Assembly: GCA_965197495.1 (NCBI GenBank)
Contig: OZ240210.1
Span: 992,001 to 1,056,000, forward strand
Reading direction: 5' to 3'
Length of the DNA: 64,000 nucleotides
From: SMYC01 sp965197495
GTDB lineage: Bacteria > Acidobacteriota > Vicinamibacteria > Marinacidobacterales > SMYC01
Shown here piece by piece: positions 18,060 to 25,823 of the stretch (positions are counted from its first letter, which is position 1; each line of letters starts with the position of its first letter). A program made the translations under genes and the position numbers. Below the pieces are notes generated by a model. The model did not search any database. It was given only the letters and a program-made list of their open reading frames with translations, and was not told the origin of the DNA.

Positions 18060-18965
18060 GGACTCAATCGGGCGCACCCGCAGAAACACGACGCGTTCGT
18101 GCTCGATTTCATGAACGATGCCGACACCATCCAGGAGGCGTTCGCTGACTACTACCGGACGACGGTCCTGAGCGAGGAGACCGATCCCAACAAGCTGCAC
18201 GACCTCAAGGCCGCGCTCGATGGCTACCAGGTGTATGCCGACGCAGAGATCGACCAGCTCGTGACGCTCTACCTGGGTGGGGCCGACCGCGACCAGCTCG
18301 ACCCCATCCTCGACGCCTGCGTCGCGCTCTACAAGGAACGGCTCGACGAGGACGGGCAGGTGGACTTCAAGGGCAAGGCCAAGGCGTTCGAGCGCGCGTA
18401 CGGCTTCCTCGCCTCAATCCTGCCGTACACGCACGCCGAGTGGGAGAAGCTCTCGATCTTCCTGAACTTCCTTGTGCCGAAGCTTCCCGCGCCTGTGGAA
18501 GAGGATCTGTCCAAAGGCATCCTTGAGTCCATCGACATGGACAGCTACCGGGTCGAGAAGAAGGCGGCGAGACACGTCCAACTGGCGGACGAGAACGCCG
18601 AGATCAAGCCGGTTCCGACTAACGGCGGCGGCCACAGGCCGGAAGCCGAACTCGACCGCCTCTCGAACATCCTCAAGACCTTCAACGACCAGTTCGGGAA
18701 CATCCCCTGGACCGACGGCGACCGCGTCCACCGACTCATCACGGAGGACATCCCGAACCGAGTGGCGGCCGACCGGGCCTACCAGAACGCCAAGCAGAAC
18801 TCCGACAAGCAGAACGCGCGGATCGAGCACGACAAGGCGCTCCGGCGGGTGATGACCGCGCTGCTGCAGGACGACACGGAGTTGTTCAAGCAGTTCAGCG
18901 ACAACGAGTCGTTCCGGCGGTGGCTGACGGACACGATCTTCTCGATCACCTACGAGGCTGCGTAG
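18060..18965 (+). pseudogene. hsdR: Type I restriction enzyme HsdR, C-terminal fragment
   Basis: About 300 codons in frame from roughly 18060: LNRAHPQKHDAFVLDFMNDA, then IQEAFADYYRTTVLSEETDP and NKLHDLKAALDGYQVYA, through to a normal-looking C-terminus at 18965. These match the last third of HsdR subunits, after the helicase motor and its final SRLNR-type segment. The nuclease and motor domains are absent, so the fragment cannot cut DNA. The first GTG (18099) is not a genuine start because family similarity continues upstream. It faces away from the brxA relic, with 125 bp of unrecognisable sequence between them. Confidence 0.8.
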
Positions 18966-19146
18966 AGGGCTCGGGCTCCCGAGCTGGCTGACGAGGGAGG
19001 GCGCGAGTACCCGCTCAAGCATTGCCGGACCCTAATTGAGGCCGAATCCGAGGCAAGTAAGGACACCAAGGAGGCCCAAGCCCACCTGGACCAGAACGTG
19101 CTAGCCGGCTACGTCACGGTAGCCCTGGCCTCGATGCTGGACCCCT
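18966..19146. repeat. Spacer overlapping repeat H
   Basis: From about 19060, CACCTGGACCAGAACGTGCT is the end of repeat H, also seen at 23597-23745 and 40618-40785. It leads straight into the long repeat at 19147. No gene is supported. Confidence 0.5.
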
Positions 19147-19658
19147 CGGGTGGCCTCTTTTCCGATGCCGTACGGCCCGGTCAGCGCCTGTTCTCCTACT
19201 TTGCGCAAACGTGGCACTCGAAAATCGCGATTAGAGACGAAACCCGAAAATGACGCCAGTTCAGCCCTTCCAGTGCGTCTCTGGTGCCACCTACCCCTGC
19301 AAAACCCCGCCAACCGCGCGGAAAATCTCATCCGTCTCTGCAGTGCCACAATTGGCCAGACTGGGTGGCGGATGGTGCAGGTTGGAGCTATCCGGTCTCG
19401 GCAAAAGGCGGTCCAGCTTTTAGCGGAAATCCTCAAATAGAAAAATAAGTGGAGATTCAGGAGGTTTCGAGTTTCGCGCATTTCTGGACTTTTTTGACGC
19501 GTACGAACAGGTTTTGCGAGACGGCTGTTTTACGCCCTCTCGGGTTTCAACCATGATGCCCATTTCGTTACATCCTCTTCCCCTACAGTGATTTAACGGC
19601 CTCCGTCACGTGCTGGTCCCCGTACGCATTATCGGCGGGTGGTCGCTCGAGCCGGGAT

Positions 19659-20263
19659 TTTAATGTCCCACTCGGGGATGGTTGAAATCCCTCGCCTTTA
19701 GGCGAAGCCTTTAGGAGGCTTGGGGTACGATCCCCAGGTGAAAGGATATCGTAAATCATTGCACACGACGTACCAGTTAAACTATCACTTCGTATTTATC
19801 ACGAAGTACCGCAAGCCGGCCTTGAGAGGGGATGTAGCGGTTCGTCTCCGGGATCTCATCCGGGAGATCTGTGCTCGGAACCAGATAGAAATACTGAAGG
19901 GTCATGTGCGGCCTGAGCACGTGCACCTGTTGCTGAGCGTGCCGCCGAATTTGTCGCCGAGTCGAGTGATGCAGTTGATCAAGGGTAAGACGTCGAATCG
20001 TCTGATGCGCGACTTACGGACGATGCGGAAGGAGTTCTGGGGTCGGCACCTACGGGCACGGGGTTACTTCGTGGTGACAACGGGCAACGTGACGGATGAG
20101 GTGATAGCGAAGTATATAGAGTTGCAGGGTGCCGTGCCCCAGGACGACGATTCTTTCAAGGTCAGTGAGTAGTGAAACGAGGCAAGGACAAGCCGACTTT
20201 AGTCGGCGACGTGAACCCATCGCCTTTAGGCGATGGAGCGCACGCGCTCAGTTGGCTTTAGTA
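19659..20263 (+). mobile_element. IS200/IS605-type element, TnpA only
   Basis: The borders are inferred from the uninterrupted repeat copy at 57291-57880. Subterminal hairpins fit the family: CGCCTTTAGGCG near 19692, and GCCGACTTTAGTCGGC near 20189 plus CATCGCCTTTAGGCGATG near 20218. There is no TnpB gene. Confidence 0.75.
19738..20172 (+). CDS. tnpA: IS200/IS605-family transposase TnpA (HUH Y1)
   Basis: The product has about 144 residues from GTG 19738, 150 if the TTG at 19720 is used. The HUH motif HVHLLLSVPP and the catalytic tyrosine in EVIAKYIE are present, as is NYHFVFITKYRKPAL typical of IS200 TnpA. The enzyme moves single-stranded DNA by hairpin recognition. AGGAGG at 19713-19718 is only 1 nt from the TTG, too close, and 19 nt from the GTG. 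The hairpin GGGG-TACGAT-CCCC at 19722-19735 would shorten the latter spacing to about 5 nt, which is why I prefer the GTG. The gene looks intact. Confidence 0.85.
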   Translation: MKGYRKSLHTTYQLNYHFVFITKYRKPALRGDVAVRLRDLIREICARNQIEILKGHVRPEHVHLLLSVPPNLSPSRVMQLIKGKTSNRLMRDLRTMRKEFWGRHLRARGYFVVTTGNVTDEVIAKYIELQGAVPQDDDSFKVSE

Positions 20264-20322
20264 ATATTTTTTATACGGCAATTTCAATCTCCCGGACGCC
20301 TGAAAGAAGGTCGTGTCGTGAA

Positions 20323-20462
20323 CCCCGTCCTGTGCCAAAACTCGGACAGCCACGACATCCCCAAGCGCCGGCCTACGGCCCTTGGGGATGTCGCAAACAC
20401 AGACACTAAGTTGCTGATTTGTAGCCTATTTCAAAAGAGCCGAGTTTTGGCACAGGACGGGG
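20323..20462. repeat. MITE-A, complete copy (140 bp)
   Basis: CCCCGTCCTGTGCCAAAACT plus CGG at the left is exactly mirrored at the right by CCGAGTTTTGGCACAGGACG plus GGG. The interior includes GCCGGCCTACGGCCCTTGGG and CAGACACTAAGTTGCTGATT. It defines the element; the other complete copy is 43099-43232. Confidence 0.9.
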
Positions 20463-20552
20463 TGGCAAAGTGCTGAACGGAAAACTGGTTGACGGAGATC
20501 TGGTAGACCGCCGGTTAAAATAGGTTCACTGTTCTGCTGCGAGGAGGTCCAA

Positions 20553-20900
20553 TTGGCGAATGAGCTAGCGAAAAAGGAATGCGTACCCTGCCGGGGCGGG
20601 GTGCCGCCGGTCCGAGGTTCCGCGCTAAAGGGACTCCAGCGGAAGCTCGGTGGCAACTGGCGAACCGTTGAACAACATCATTTGGAGAGAGAGTTTCGAT
20701 TCAAAGACTTCCGGGAGGCCCTCGCATTCACCAACCGAGTCGGAGTGCTGGCTGAAGCCCAGGGACACCACCCAGATATCCACCTGGCATGGGGTATGGT
20801 TAGACTCACGATCTGGACTCACAAGATCGATGGCCTGACGGAAAGCGACTTCATCTTGGCCGCCAAAGTCGATGAGCTCTCGGCGGCCGCCAACACTTGA
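20553..20900 (+). CDS. phhB: Pterin-4a-carbinolamine dehydratase
   Basis: The product has 115 residues and starts at TTG 20553: GGAGG at 20543-20547 is spaced correctly and there is no nearer ATG. The family core is complete: REFRFKDFREALAFTNRVGV, then AEAQGHHPDIHLAWGMVRLT with the catalytic His-His pair and the third histidine, and IWTHKIDGLTESDFILAAKV. The enzyme dehydrates 4a-hydroxytetrahydropterin to recycle the cofactor of aromatic amino-acid hydroxylases. No hydroxylase lies nearby. The last residues (SAAANT) and the stop come from an IS1-like end that starts near 20882, so the C-terminus was rewritten by the insertion. The catalytic part is untouched. Confidence 0.88.
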   Translation: MANELAKKECVPCRGGVPPVRGSALKGLQRKLGGNWRTVEQHHLEREFRFKDFREALAFTNRVGVLAEAQGHHPDIHLAWGMVRLTIWTHKIDGLTESDFILAAKVDELSAAANT

Positions 20901-20906
20901 TTGCAG
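20882..20906 (-). mobile_element. IS1-like left-end scrap
   Basis: GCGGCCGCCAACACTTGATT plus GCAGAATCACC resembles the left end of the element at 12344-12366 in the opposite orientation to the fragment that follows. It supplies the stop codon of the dehydratase gene. Confidence 0.5.
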
Positions 20907-20940
20907 AATCACCGCTGGCCCGAGTGGTGGAACTGGAAGG

Positions 20941-21405
20941 AAGTCGAATCGCATCGTCAAGGTCGAACGGAGAGCGCTGCACGGAGCCGCGTGGCGATTT
21001 GATGACGCGCTCAATAACTCCGAGGAATCCTCAACATTGAACACGTCGTTCATCGAGCGGTTAAATCTGACCATCCGGCAAAGCTCGGCATACCTTTCGA
21101 GACGAACGCTTTCCCATGCTCGCTCGACGGAGAGGCTCGATGAGCATCTGGAGTTGCTCCGTTGCTATTACAACTTCGTCCGATCGCACGGAGCTCTGAA
21201 GTTCGGACGTGAGATCCGAACTCCGGCTATGCAGGCCGGTCTGACCACGCGACGGCTCACCTTTCGAGACATCTTCTTGGCGACGACGATTCCTTTGTGG
21301 TCGCGGATCGAGGTTTTCTTGCTCACTGGGGCGCGCAACCCGGTCTCTTCCGCACCTGTACCACTGCCCGCAGCCGCGTAGCAACACACTTGATGGCGGA
21401 AGCAC
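20941..21405 (+). pseudogene. IS1-like transposase, C-terminal fragment with right inverted repeat
   Basis: From VKVERRALHGAAWRFDDALN to the stop at 21381 this matches the last 145 or so residues of the intact transposase at 11190-12257. The right inverted repeat (CTTGATGGCGGAAGCACC) follows at 21388-21405. The N-terminal zinc finger and the first catalytic residues are deleted. Confidence 0.85.
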
Positions 21406-21407
21406 CC

Positions 21408-21463
21408 TAAGTTGCTGATTTATGGCCTATTTCAAAAGGGCCGAGTTTTGGCACAGGACGGGG
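21408..21463. repeat. MITE-A, partial copy
   Basis: TAAGTTGCTGATTTATGGCC to GGCACAGGACGGGG. It is joined at the left to the IS1-like right end and at the right to an IS3 OrfA fragment. Confidence 0.8.
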
Positions 21464-21580
21464 TCTCCCGAGCGAACCAGGCCGCGGCTTTTGAGAGGAT
21501 CTCCCGCTCCAACCGTAGCTGACGGTTCTCGCGTCGCAGGCGGCGGAGCTCGGCATCTCGTCGCGCTGGAGGCTCACACA
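21464..21580 (-). pseudogene. IS3-family OrfA C-terminal fragment
   Basis: The minus strand reads RRDAELRRLRRENRQLRLER followed by EILSKAAAWFARE, the leucine-zipper tail of IS3 OrfA. It is cut at its 3' end by MITE-A. Confidence 0.65.
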
Positions 21581-21682
21581 CGGCTTGTGCTAAATTTTGG
21601 TTTTGTTTGTCACAACTTGTCCGAAAAACTGTCCGCTATTACTTCAAGTCTCGACCCCGTCGCCATCGAGAGGAGAGTCACT

Positions 21683-21865
21683 TTGAAGCATCGATTGGTT
21701 TTCGCAGGCACGCTTATCCTGTGCCTCGCATTCTACGGAGCTTGCAGCTCGGAGGAGCCGGGTAGCTCCTCGTCTTCACCTACGATAACTGCTCCTACAC
21801 CCCAGAGTCCCGCCGTCGGAGCGACGGTGAGCTCGACCTCTCCGACACTCACATTCGCCGCCTCG
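21683..21865 (+). pseudogene. Lipoprotein N-terminal fragment
   Basis: It begins at a TTG at 21683, with AGGAGAG just upstream. A signal sequence (LKHRLVFAGTLILCLAFYGA) is followed by a lipobox cysteine, a serine-rich linker and PTPQSPAVGATVSSTSPTLT, like the start of a fibronectin-type or Ig-like repeat of surface lipoproteins. The gene is then cut: IS110 transposase sequence takes over in a different frame near 21866. About 60 codons survive. Confidence 0.6.
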
Positions 21866-22110
21866 GGCGCATCACCAAGCGTGGCGACTCCTACCTCCGT
21901 ACGCTCCTCACGCAGGGCGGACGCGCCGTTCTCCGAGCGGCCAACGTCAGCAAGAGCCCGCCCGACAAGCTCCGCGCCTGGGCGCGGAAGGTCCACCGCT
22001 CGCGGGGACACAACAAAGCCGCGATTGCTGTCGCCAACAAACTCGCCCGGATAGTCTGGGCCGTCTCCACCCGCGAGAGTGAATTCCAGTCGGTGCCCGC
22101 GGCCGCATAG
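21866..22110 (+). pseudogene. IS110-family transposase C-terminal fragment
   Basis: There is no start codon, but 81 codons read GRITKRGDSYLRTLLTQGGR, then AANVSKSPPDKLRAWARKVH and GHNKAAIAVANKLARIVWAV before the stop at 22108-22110. This is the conserved tail of IS110 transposases (after the G-x-x-K-R-G-D motif). Confidence 0.8.
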
Positions 22111-22639
22111 AGGCTCCACTTTCGTGTTTTCCTTCTTCCCTTCCAACAGAGGCTGCGACGATACCCATCCAACTGATGGCGTACCGGTCGGACCGGCGCG
22201 GGGTCAAGCCGATAGCAACACTGGCCCTCAGAGGTCGCTCAAAGTGATTGGCTCCTCGCGCGCGGATTTTCCGTCATGGCCCGGAGCACCCAAGACGCTC
22301 CTCACTGAGGCCGTAGATATGTTTGCAGTCTGACCCACTCGTCACCGATTTGGACGAGCAGCTCTGAGGAAGACTTTTTTGAGAAAGGTGTTGATTGAGG
22401 AGTCCAGATATGTTGGTACGCCGCTAGTCCCCCGGGTCTTTGATTACTATACAAAGTTAGACTTTTCTCCAGCCCATAAGATTCATAAGATTCACGCACT
22501 TAGAATGGTTTCGACAAGCTCTGCTTTGTCTAGTGTTTTCTGCTACAGGGGACTAGAGGCATTTGAATGCTAGTGTCAGTGGGCCCGTCTGGTCAAAATA
22601 CTCGAACGCCCAGCGGGTCAGCAGTTTGCACCTTTCCAA
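22111..22639. other. Gene-free stretch, partly AT-rich
   Basis: I see no gene. The segment 22360-22570 is visibly AT-richer than its surroundings and has a 64-codon plus-strand frame that matches nothing. Confidence 0.4.
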
Positions 22640-22735
22640 AGGCCGCCTACCGCCCTTGGCCCGGTCGCAAACACAGACACTAAGCTGCTGATTTATGGGC
22701 TATTTCTAAAGGGCCGAGTTTTGGCACAGGACGGG
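22640..22735. repeat. MITE-A, partial copy
   Basis: GGCCGCCTACCGCCCTTGGC through to TTTTGGCACAGGACGGG. Confidence 0.8.
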
Positions 22736-22964
22736 ATTCACGAGACTGGCGGGGACTATAGCACTGAAATCATTACTCGAAAGACGAATGCTGGAGCTGT
22801 TTGAGGACGAGTATTACAGTGGCGAGACCTTCGATGCGGTCAAGGTCACATCCGAAGGCATGCGCTGGCTTCTTGAAAACAAGGAAAAACTGACCCTTTC
22901 TGTAGTGACGAATCACCGCAAGGAAACGGAATCACTGACCACGATGTCCCGTTTTGACCGGTAA
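22736..22964 (+). pseudogene. Unrecognised coding fragment at a MITE-A border
   Basis: An open frame runs from the repeat border as FTRLAGTIALKSLLERRMLE, then LFEDEYYSGETFDAVKVTSE and GMRWLLENKEKLTLSVVTNH to a TAA at 22962-22964. ATG 22788 would give 58 residues. It looks like the C-terminus of a truncated gene; the family is unknown. The next 220 bp show nothing. Confidence 0.35.
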
Positions 22965-23187
22965 CGGCGTTGCTGGAGGCTGTCGGGGCTCTGCTGGACC
23001 AGGAGATCGAAGCCGCGCTGGACCCCTCACCGAGTCAGCGCGGCCAGTACGGATATGGCGGCGCTCCGTGACTTCACTGCTGAGCGGGCTGCCGCTGGCG
23101 CGAAGGTCTCCAGCCTCTTGACCGATTTGTGTTGGACTACCTGCGCGTGAACGAAAAGGCCTGTGAGTAGCGAAAGGAGCAACGAAC

Positions 23188-23400
23188 GTGTCAGACGCCG
23201 CAAATGGATTCGTACATTTTGAGTTCGTCTGCAAGGCGAACAACTGCCAGGAAAACAAGCCTATGCACGTTAGGTGTGAATATGCCGGTCCTGGCTTTGG
23301 GACCATACAGCGCTGGCCACTCGTTTGCCCGGAGTGCAAGACGGAGCGGCTAGAGCTACTACCAGAGAAACCTCTTAGCGTTGAATATGGAAGACCTTGA
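23188..23400 (+). CDS. Small cysteine-rich (zinc-ribbon-like) protein, 70 residues
   Basis: GTG 23188 has AAAGGAGC at about 23172-23179, a good ribosome site, which argues for a real gene. The protein has two cysteine groups, VCKANNCQENK and VCPECKTERLELLP, with another cysteine in VRCEY between them. These could bind one zinc ion as a zinc ribbon. There is no signal peptide or membrane segment. I know no family with this layout. Neighbours on both sides are debris, so no role can be inferred from context. Confidence 0.5.
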   Translation: MSDAANGFVHFEFVCKANNCQENKPMHVRCEYAGPGFGTIQRWPLVCPECKTERLELLPEKPLSVEYGRP

Positions 23401-24011
23401 TCTAGGAAATTCCGTCCTTTTATCCTCTGACCTCCGACCAACTCCCTCGTGTTGAGCATGTTGAGAACCTAGCCCCAGCGAGCCTTAGCTCCTTCTTGGC
23501 GACCTGTTTGCGCTTAGATGGGCTCATGGTTTTGGCGCGAGCGCGTCCTGTGCTCCGCAAAAAGTCGATCCAGCGTTGATTTCGCCCGGGCGTTGCGGCC
23601 GGCGATTCGGGTTCCCCGGTACGCGCGGGGAAACAACGTCCAGAAACGAGATGCCACACTTTCGGGCGAGGACCTGGATCCATGCCTGGGGAAAGATGGA
23701 CATCAAGGAGGCCCGGGCTGCACCTGGACCAAAACGTGCTAGGCCTGCTACGCCGCGATAGCCCTGGCCTTGATTCTGGGCCTCTCGGGTGGCCTCTTTT
23801 CCGCTGCCGCACGGCCCGGTCAGCGCCCGTTCTCCTATTTGGGCGCAAACGTGGCACTCGAAAATCGAGGTTAGAGACGAATGCCGAAAAGGAGGCCAGT
23901 TCAGCCCTTCTAGCGCGTCTCTGGTGCCTGTACCTTCTATTTATTCATCCGCGCGCCCCGAACTTGATTGGTCTTCGGTCTACCGGCACCATACCTACAT
24001 GATTTCGTCGT
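23401..24011. repeat. Gene-free block of four repeat fragments
   Basis: In order: a MITE-B tip (23549-23582); repeat H (23597-23745, GGTTCCCCGGTACGCGCGGG to CCAAAACGTGCTAG), shared with 40008-40155 and 40618-40785; a short copy of the long repeat (23786-23925); and an integrase-type IS left end (23936-24038, TTCTATTTATTCATCCGCGC). Together they repeat the order seen at 19060-19658. Confidence 0.6.
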
Positions 24012-24584
24012 TTGTTCTTGCTCTCATCTCTCAAGAGCAAGCTGCCGCGCGACTACGCCCGTCGCGGCATCGCGCCAGAGAAGATGAAGAACCTGATCGA
24101 CCTGACCGCCGACATCGGCTTCAAGGGCGGCCGCGCCAAGGCGCGCGACACCCTCGGCCGCGTCTACGAGTACTTCCTCGGCAAGTTCGCCCAGGCGGAG
24201 GGCAAGCTCGGTGGCGAGTTCTTTACGCCGCGCTGCATCGTGCGACTCCTCGTCGAGATGCTCGAACCCTACGAGGGCCGCGTCTACGACCCCTGCTGCG
24301 GCTCGGCGGGCATGTTCGTGCAGTCTGAACGCTTCGTCGATCTGAAGGCCAGGCGCGAGGGCCTCTCGGCGGCCGAGGCCGTGCGTTCCGCTTTTCACAC
24401 CGTCGGCCAGGCGTTGCTTACGACGACCGTGGTCCTGTCGGCAGGCTTCATGGCGTTTGCCACATCCGGATTCGAGGTCAGCTGGTCGCTCGGGCTCCTG
24501 GTGACGATGACGATCCTCCTTGCGCTTGCCGCGGATTTCCTGCTCCTTCCGACGCTGCTGATTGCCGTCGACCGGAAAGAGTGA
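24012..24584 (+). pseudogene. Chimeric frame: HsdM fragment fused to the C-terminus of an MMPL/RND transporter
   Basis: One uninterrupted 190-codon frame joins two unrelated genes. Residues about 9-109 are type I methyltransferase HsdM: SKLPRDYARRGIAPEKMKNL, LGRVYEYFLGKFAQAEGKLG, FFTPRCIVRLLVEMLEPYEG and motif I VYDPCCGSAGMF. NPPF and the rest are missing. From residue about 110 (24339) it becomes the last membrane helices of an MMPL/RND lipid exporter: AVRSAFHTVGQALLTTTVVL, SAGFMAFATSGFEVSW and ALAADFLLLPTLLIAVDRKE. The first codons come from an integrase-type IS left end. The MMPL tail plausibly belonged with the isoprenoid genes downstream, as hopanoid exporters do. I expect no function. 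Confidence 0.75.
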
Positions 24585-24672
24585 GTGAATGCTCCCCTCT
24601 TGAGCGCCGTCGCTGACCATCGTAGCGGGCCTGACGGCCCGGCGGGCAGGTGAGAGATGCGACTCCGTGCCG

Positions 24673-25620
24673 TTATTGGGGCGCGGCGGCGCGGTCCAGG
24701 GCAGGCGGCAGGCTGAAGCGGACGTTCTCGACGATGCCGTCCATCGTGGAGATTTCCAGGTCGGTGTACTCGCGCAGCTTCTCGATCAGGTCGTGCACCA
24801 GTTCCTCGGGGGTCGAGGCGCCGGCGGTAATGCCGATGCTCTTCTTCCCCCGCAACCATGCGGGATCGAGCTTCGACGGGTCCTCGAGCAGGTAGCTCGG
24901 CACGCCGCTGTCGTTGCTGACTTCGCACAAGCGGTTGGAGTTGGAGCTGTTCTGGGCGCCGACCACCAGCACCAGGTCTACGATGGAGGCCAGCGTGCGC
25001 ACGGCAGCCTGACGGTTCTGGGTCGCGTAGCAGATGTCCTTGACGTCCGGACCGACGATTTTCGGGAATCGCCGCCGCAGGGCCGAGATCACGTCCAGGG
25101 TATCGTCGACCGACAGGGTCGTCTGGGTGATGTAGGCGACCTTGTCGGGGTCGCGTACCTGTAGCGCTTCCACCCCGTCCACATCGCTCACCAGAAAAAC
25201 TGGCCCCGGAATCTGGCCGACGGTGCCTTCCACCTCGGGGTGGTTCTCGTGGCCGATCAGGATGATGTCGTAGCCGTTGGCCGCGTAGCGCCGGCCCTCT
25301 ATGTGCACCTTGGAGACCAGCGGGCAGGTGGCATCCAGCGGACGCAGACCGCGCACCGACGCGTCCTGCTCGACCTTCTCCGACACGCCGTGGGCGCTGA
25401 ACACCGTGATGGCCCCATTGGGAATCTGATCGATCTGTTCGACGAAGCGTACGCCTTTCGCCTTCAGGTTTTCCACGACCCGAAGATTATGGACGATTTC
25501 GTGCCGCACATAGATTGGGGGCCCGTACTGTTGCAGCGCCGCTTCGACGATCTCGATGGCGCGCTCGACACCGGCACAAAACCCGCGCGGTTGCGCTAGA
25601 ATGACTTGTATCGTTCTCAC
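24673..25620 (-). CDS. ispH: 4-hydroxy-3-methylbut-2-enyl diphosphate reductase
   Basis: The product has 315 residues from a GTG at 25620. The three iron-sulfur ligands are present: Cys15 (RGFCAGV), Cys99 (DATCPLV) and Cys197 (DICYATQNRQ). So are the substrate-binding histidines in VRHEIVHN, SAHGVSE and GHENHPEVEGT, and the late SSNSNRLCEV and GITAGASTPEEL motifs. The enzyme makes IPP and DMAPP in the last step of the MEP pathway. It is divergent from the squalene-synthase-like gene, with 203 bp between them, the only coherent metabolic grouping in this half of the window. The gene is full length and intact. Confidence 0.96.
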   Translation of the reverse strand: MRTIQVILAQPRGFCAGVERAIEIVEAALQQYGPPIYVRHEIVHNLRVVENLKAKGVRFVEQIDQIPNGAITVFSAHGVSEKVEQDASVRGLRPLDATCPLVSKVHIEGRRYAANGYDIILIGHENHPEVEGTVGQIPGPVFLVSDVDGVEALQVRDPDKVAYITQTTLSVDDTLDVISALRRRFPKIVGPDVKDICYATQNRQAAVRTLASIVDLVLVVGAQNSSNSNRLCEVSNDSGVPSYLLEDPSKLDPAWLRGKKSIGITAGASTPEELVHDLIEKLREYTDLEISTMDGIVENVRFSLPPALDRAAAPQ

Positions 25621-25823
25621 TTTGAACGACCGCTCCCTCTTTGGCTTCGTAGCTGTACAACACCGCGAGCCTCATCGCAGAGAATGCCTGCCTAGCGGAC
25701 CGATGTCAACCACCCAGGGCCCGGACGAAGGCCTTGCCGGAAGCGCCCGGCCCCGCTTGACAGCCCCACGGTGAAGTCCATATAACTTCCATTAGGCGAA
25801 GAGAAAATGGAACAAGCGTCAGG

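Larger units (their letters stand above)
19147..20322. repeat. Long non-coding repeat (about 590 bp), copy 1, split by an IS200-type insertion
   Basis: 19147-19658 and 20264-20322 align with the uninterrupted copy at 57291-57880 from CGGGTGGCCTCTTTTCC to GTGTCGTGAA. The gap between them holds the IS200-type element. A third, shorter copy lies at 23786-23925. Frames are short and differ between copies, so the repeat is probably non-coding or long dead. Confidence 0.7.

Noticed and set aside
17586..18965. Functional BREX cluster
   Set aside because: Only a broken brxA is present; no BrxB, BrxC, PglX, PglZ or BrxL gene is in the window.
18414..19022. 202-codon minus-strand frame
   Set aside because: It is the mirror of the GC-rich HsdR fragment, which has clear family similarity; the antisense is valine/leucine/arginine-rich without motifs.
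19000..19250. Possible small protein of about 90 codons after the HsdR fragment (EASKDTKEAQAHLDQNVLAG)
   Set aside because: The same DNA at 23700 and 40760 has indels that break the frame, so it is repeat sequence rather than a conserved gene.
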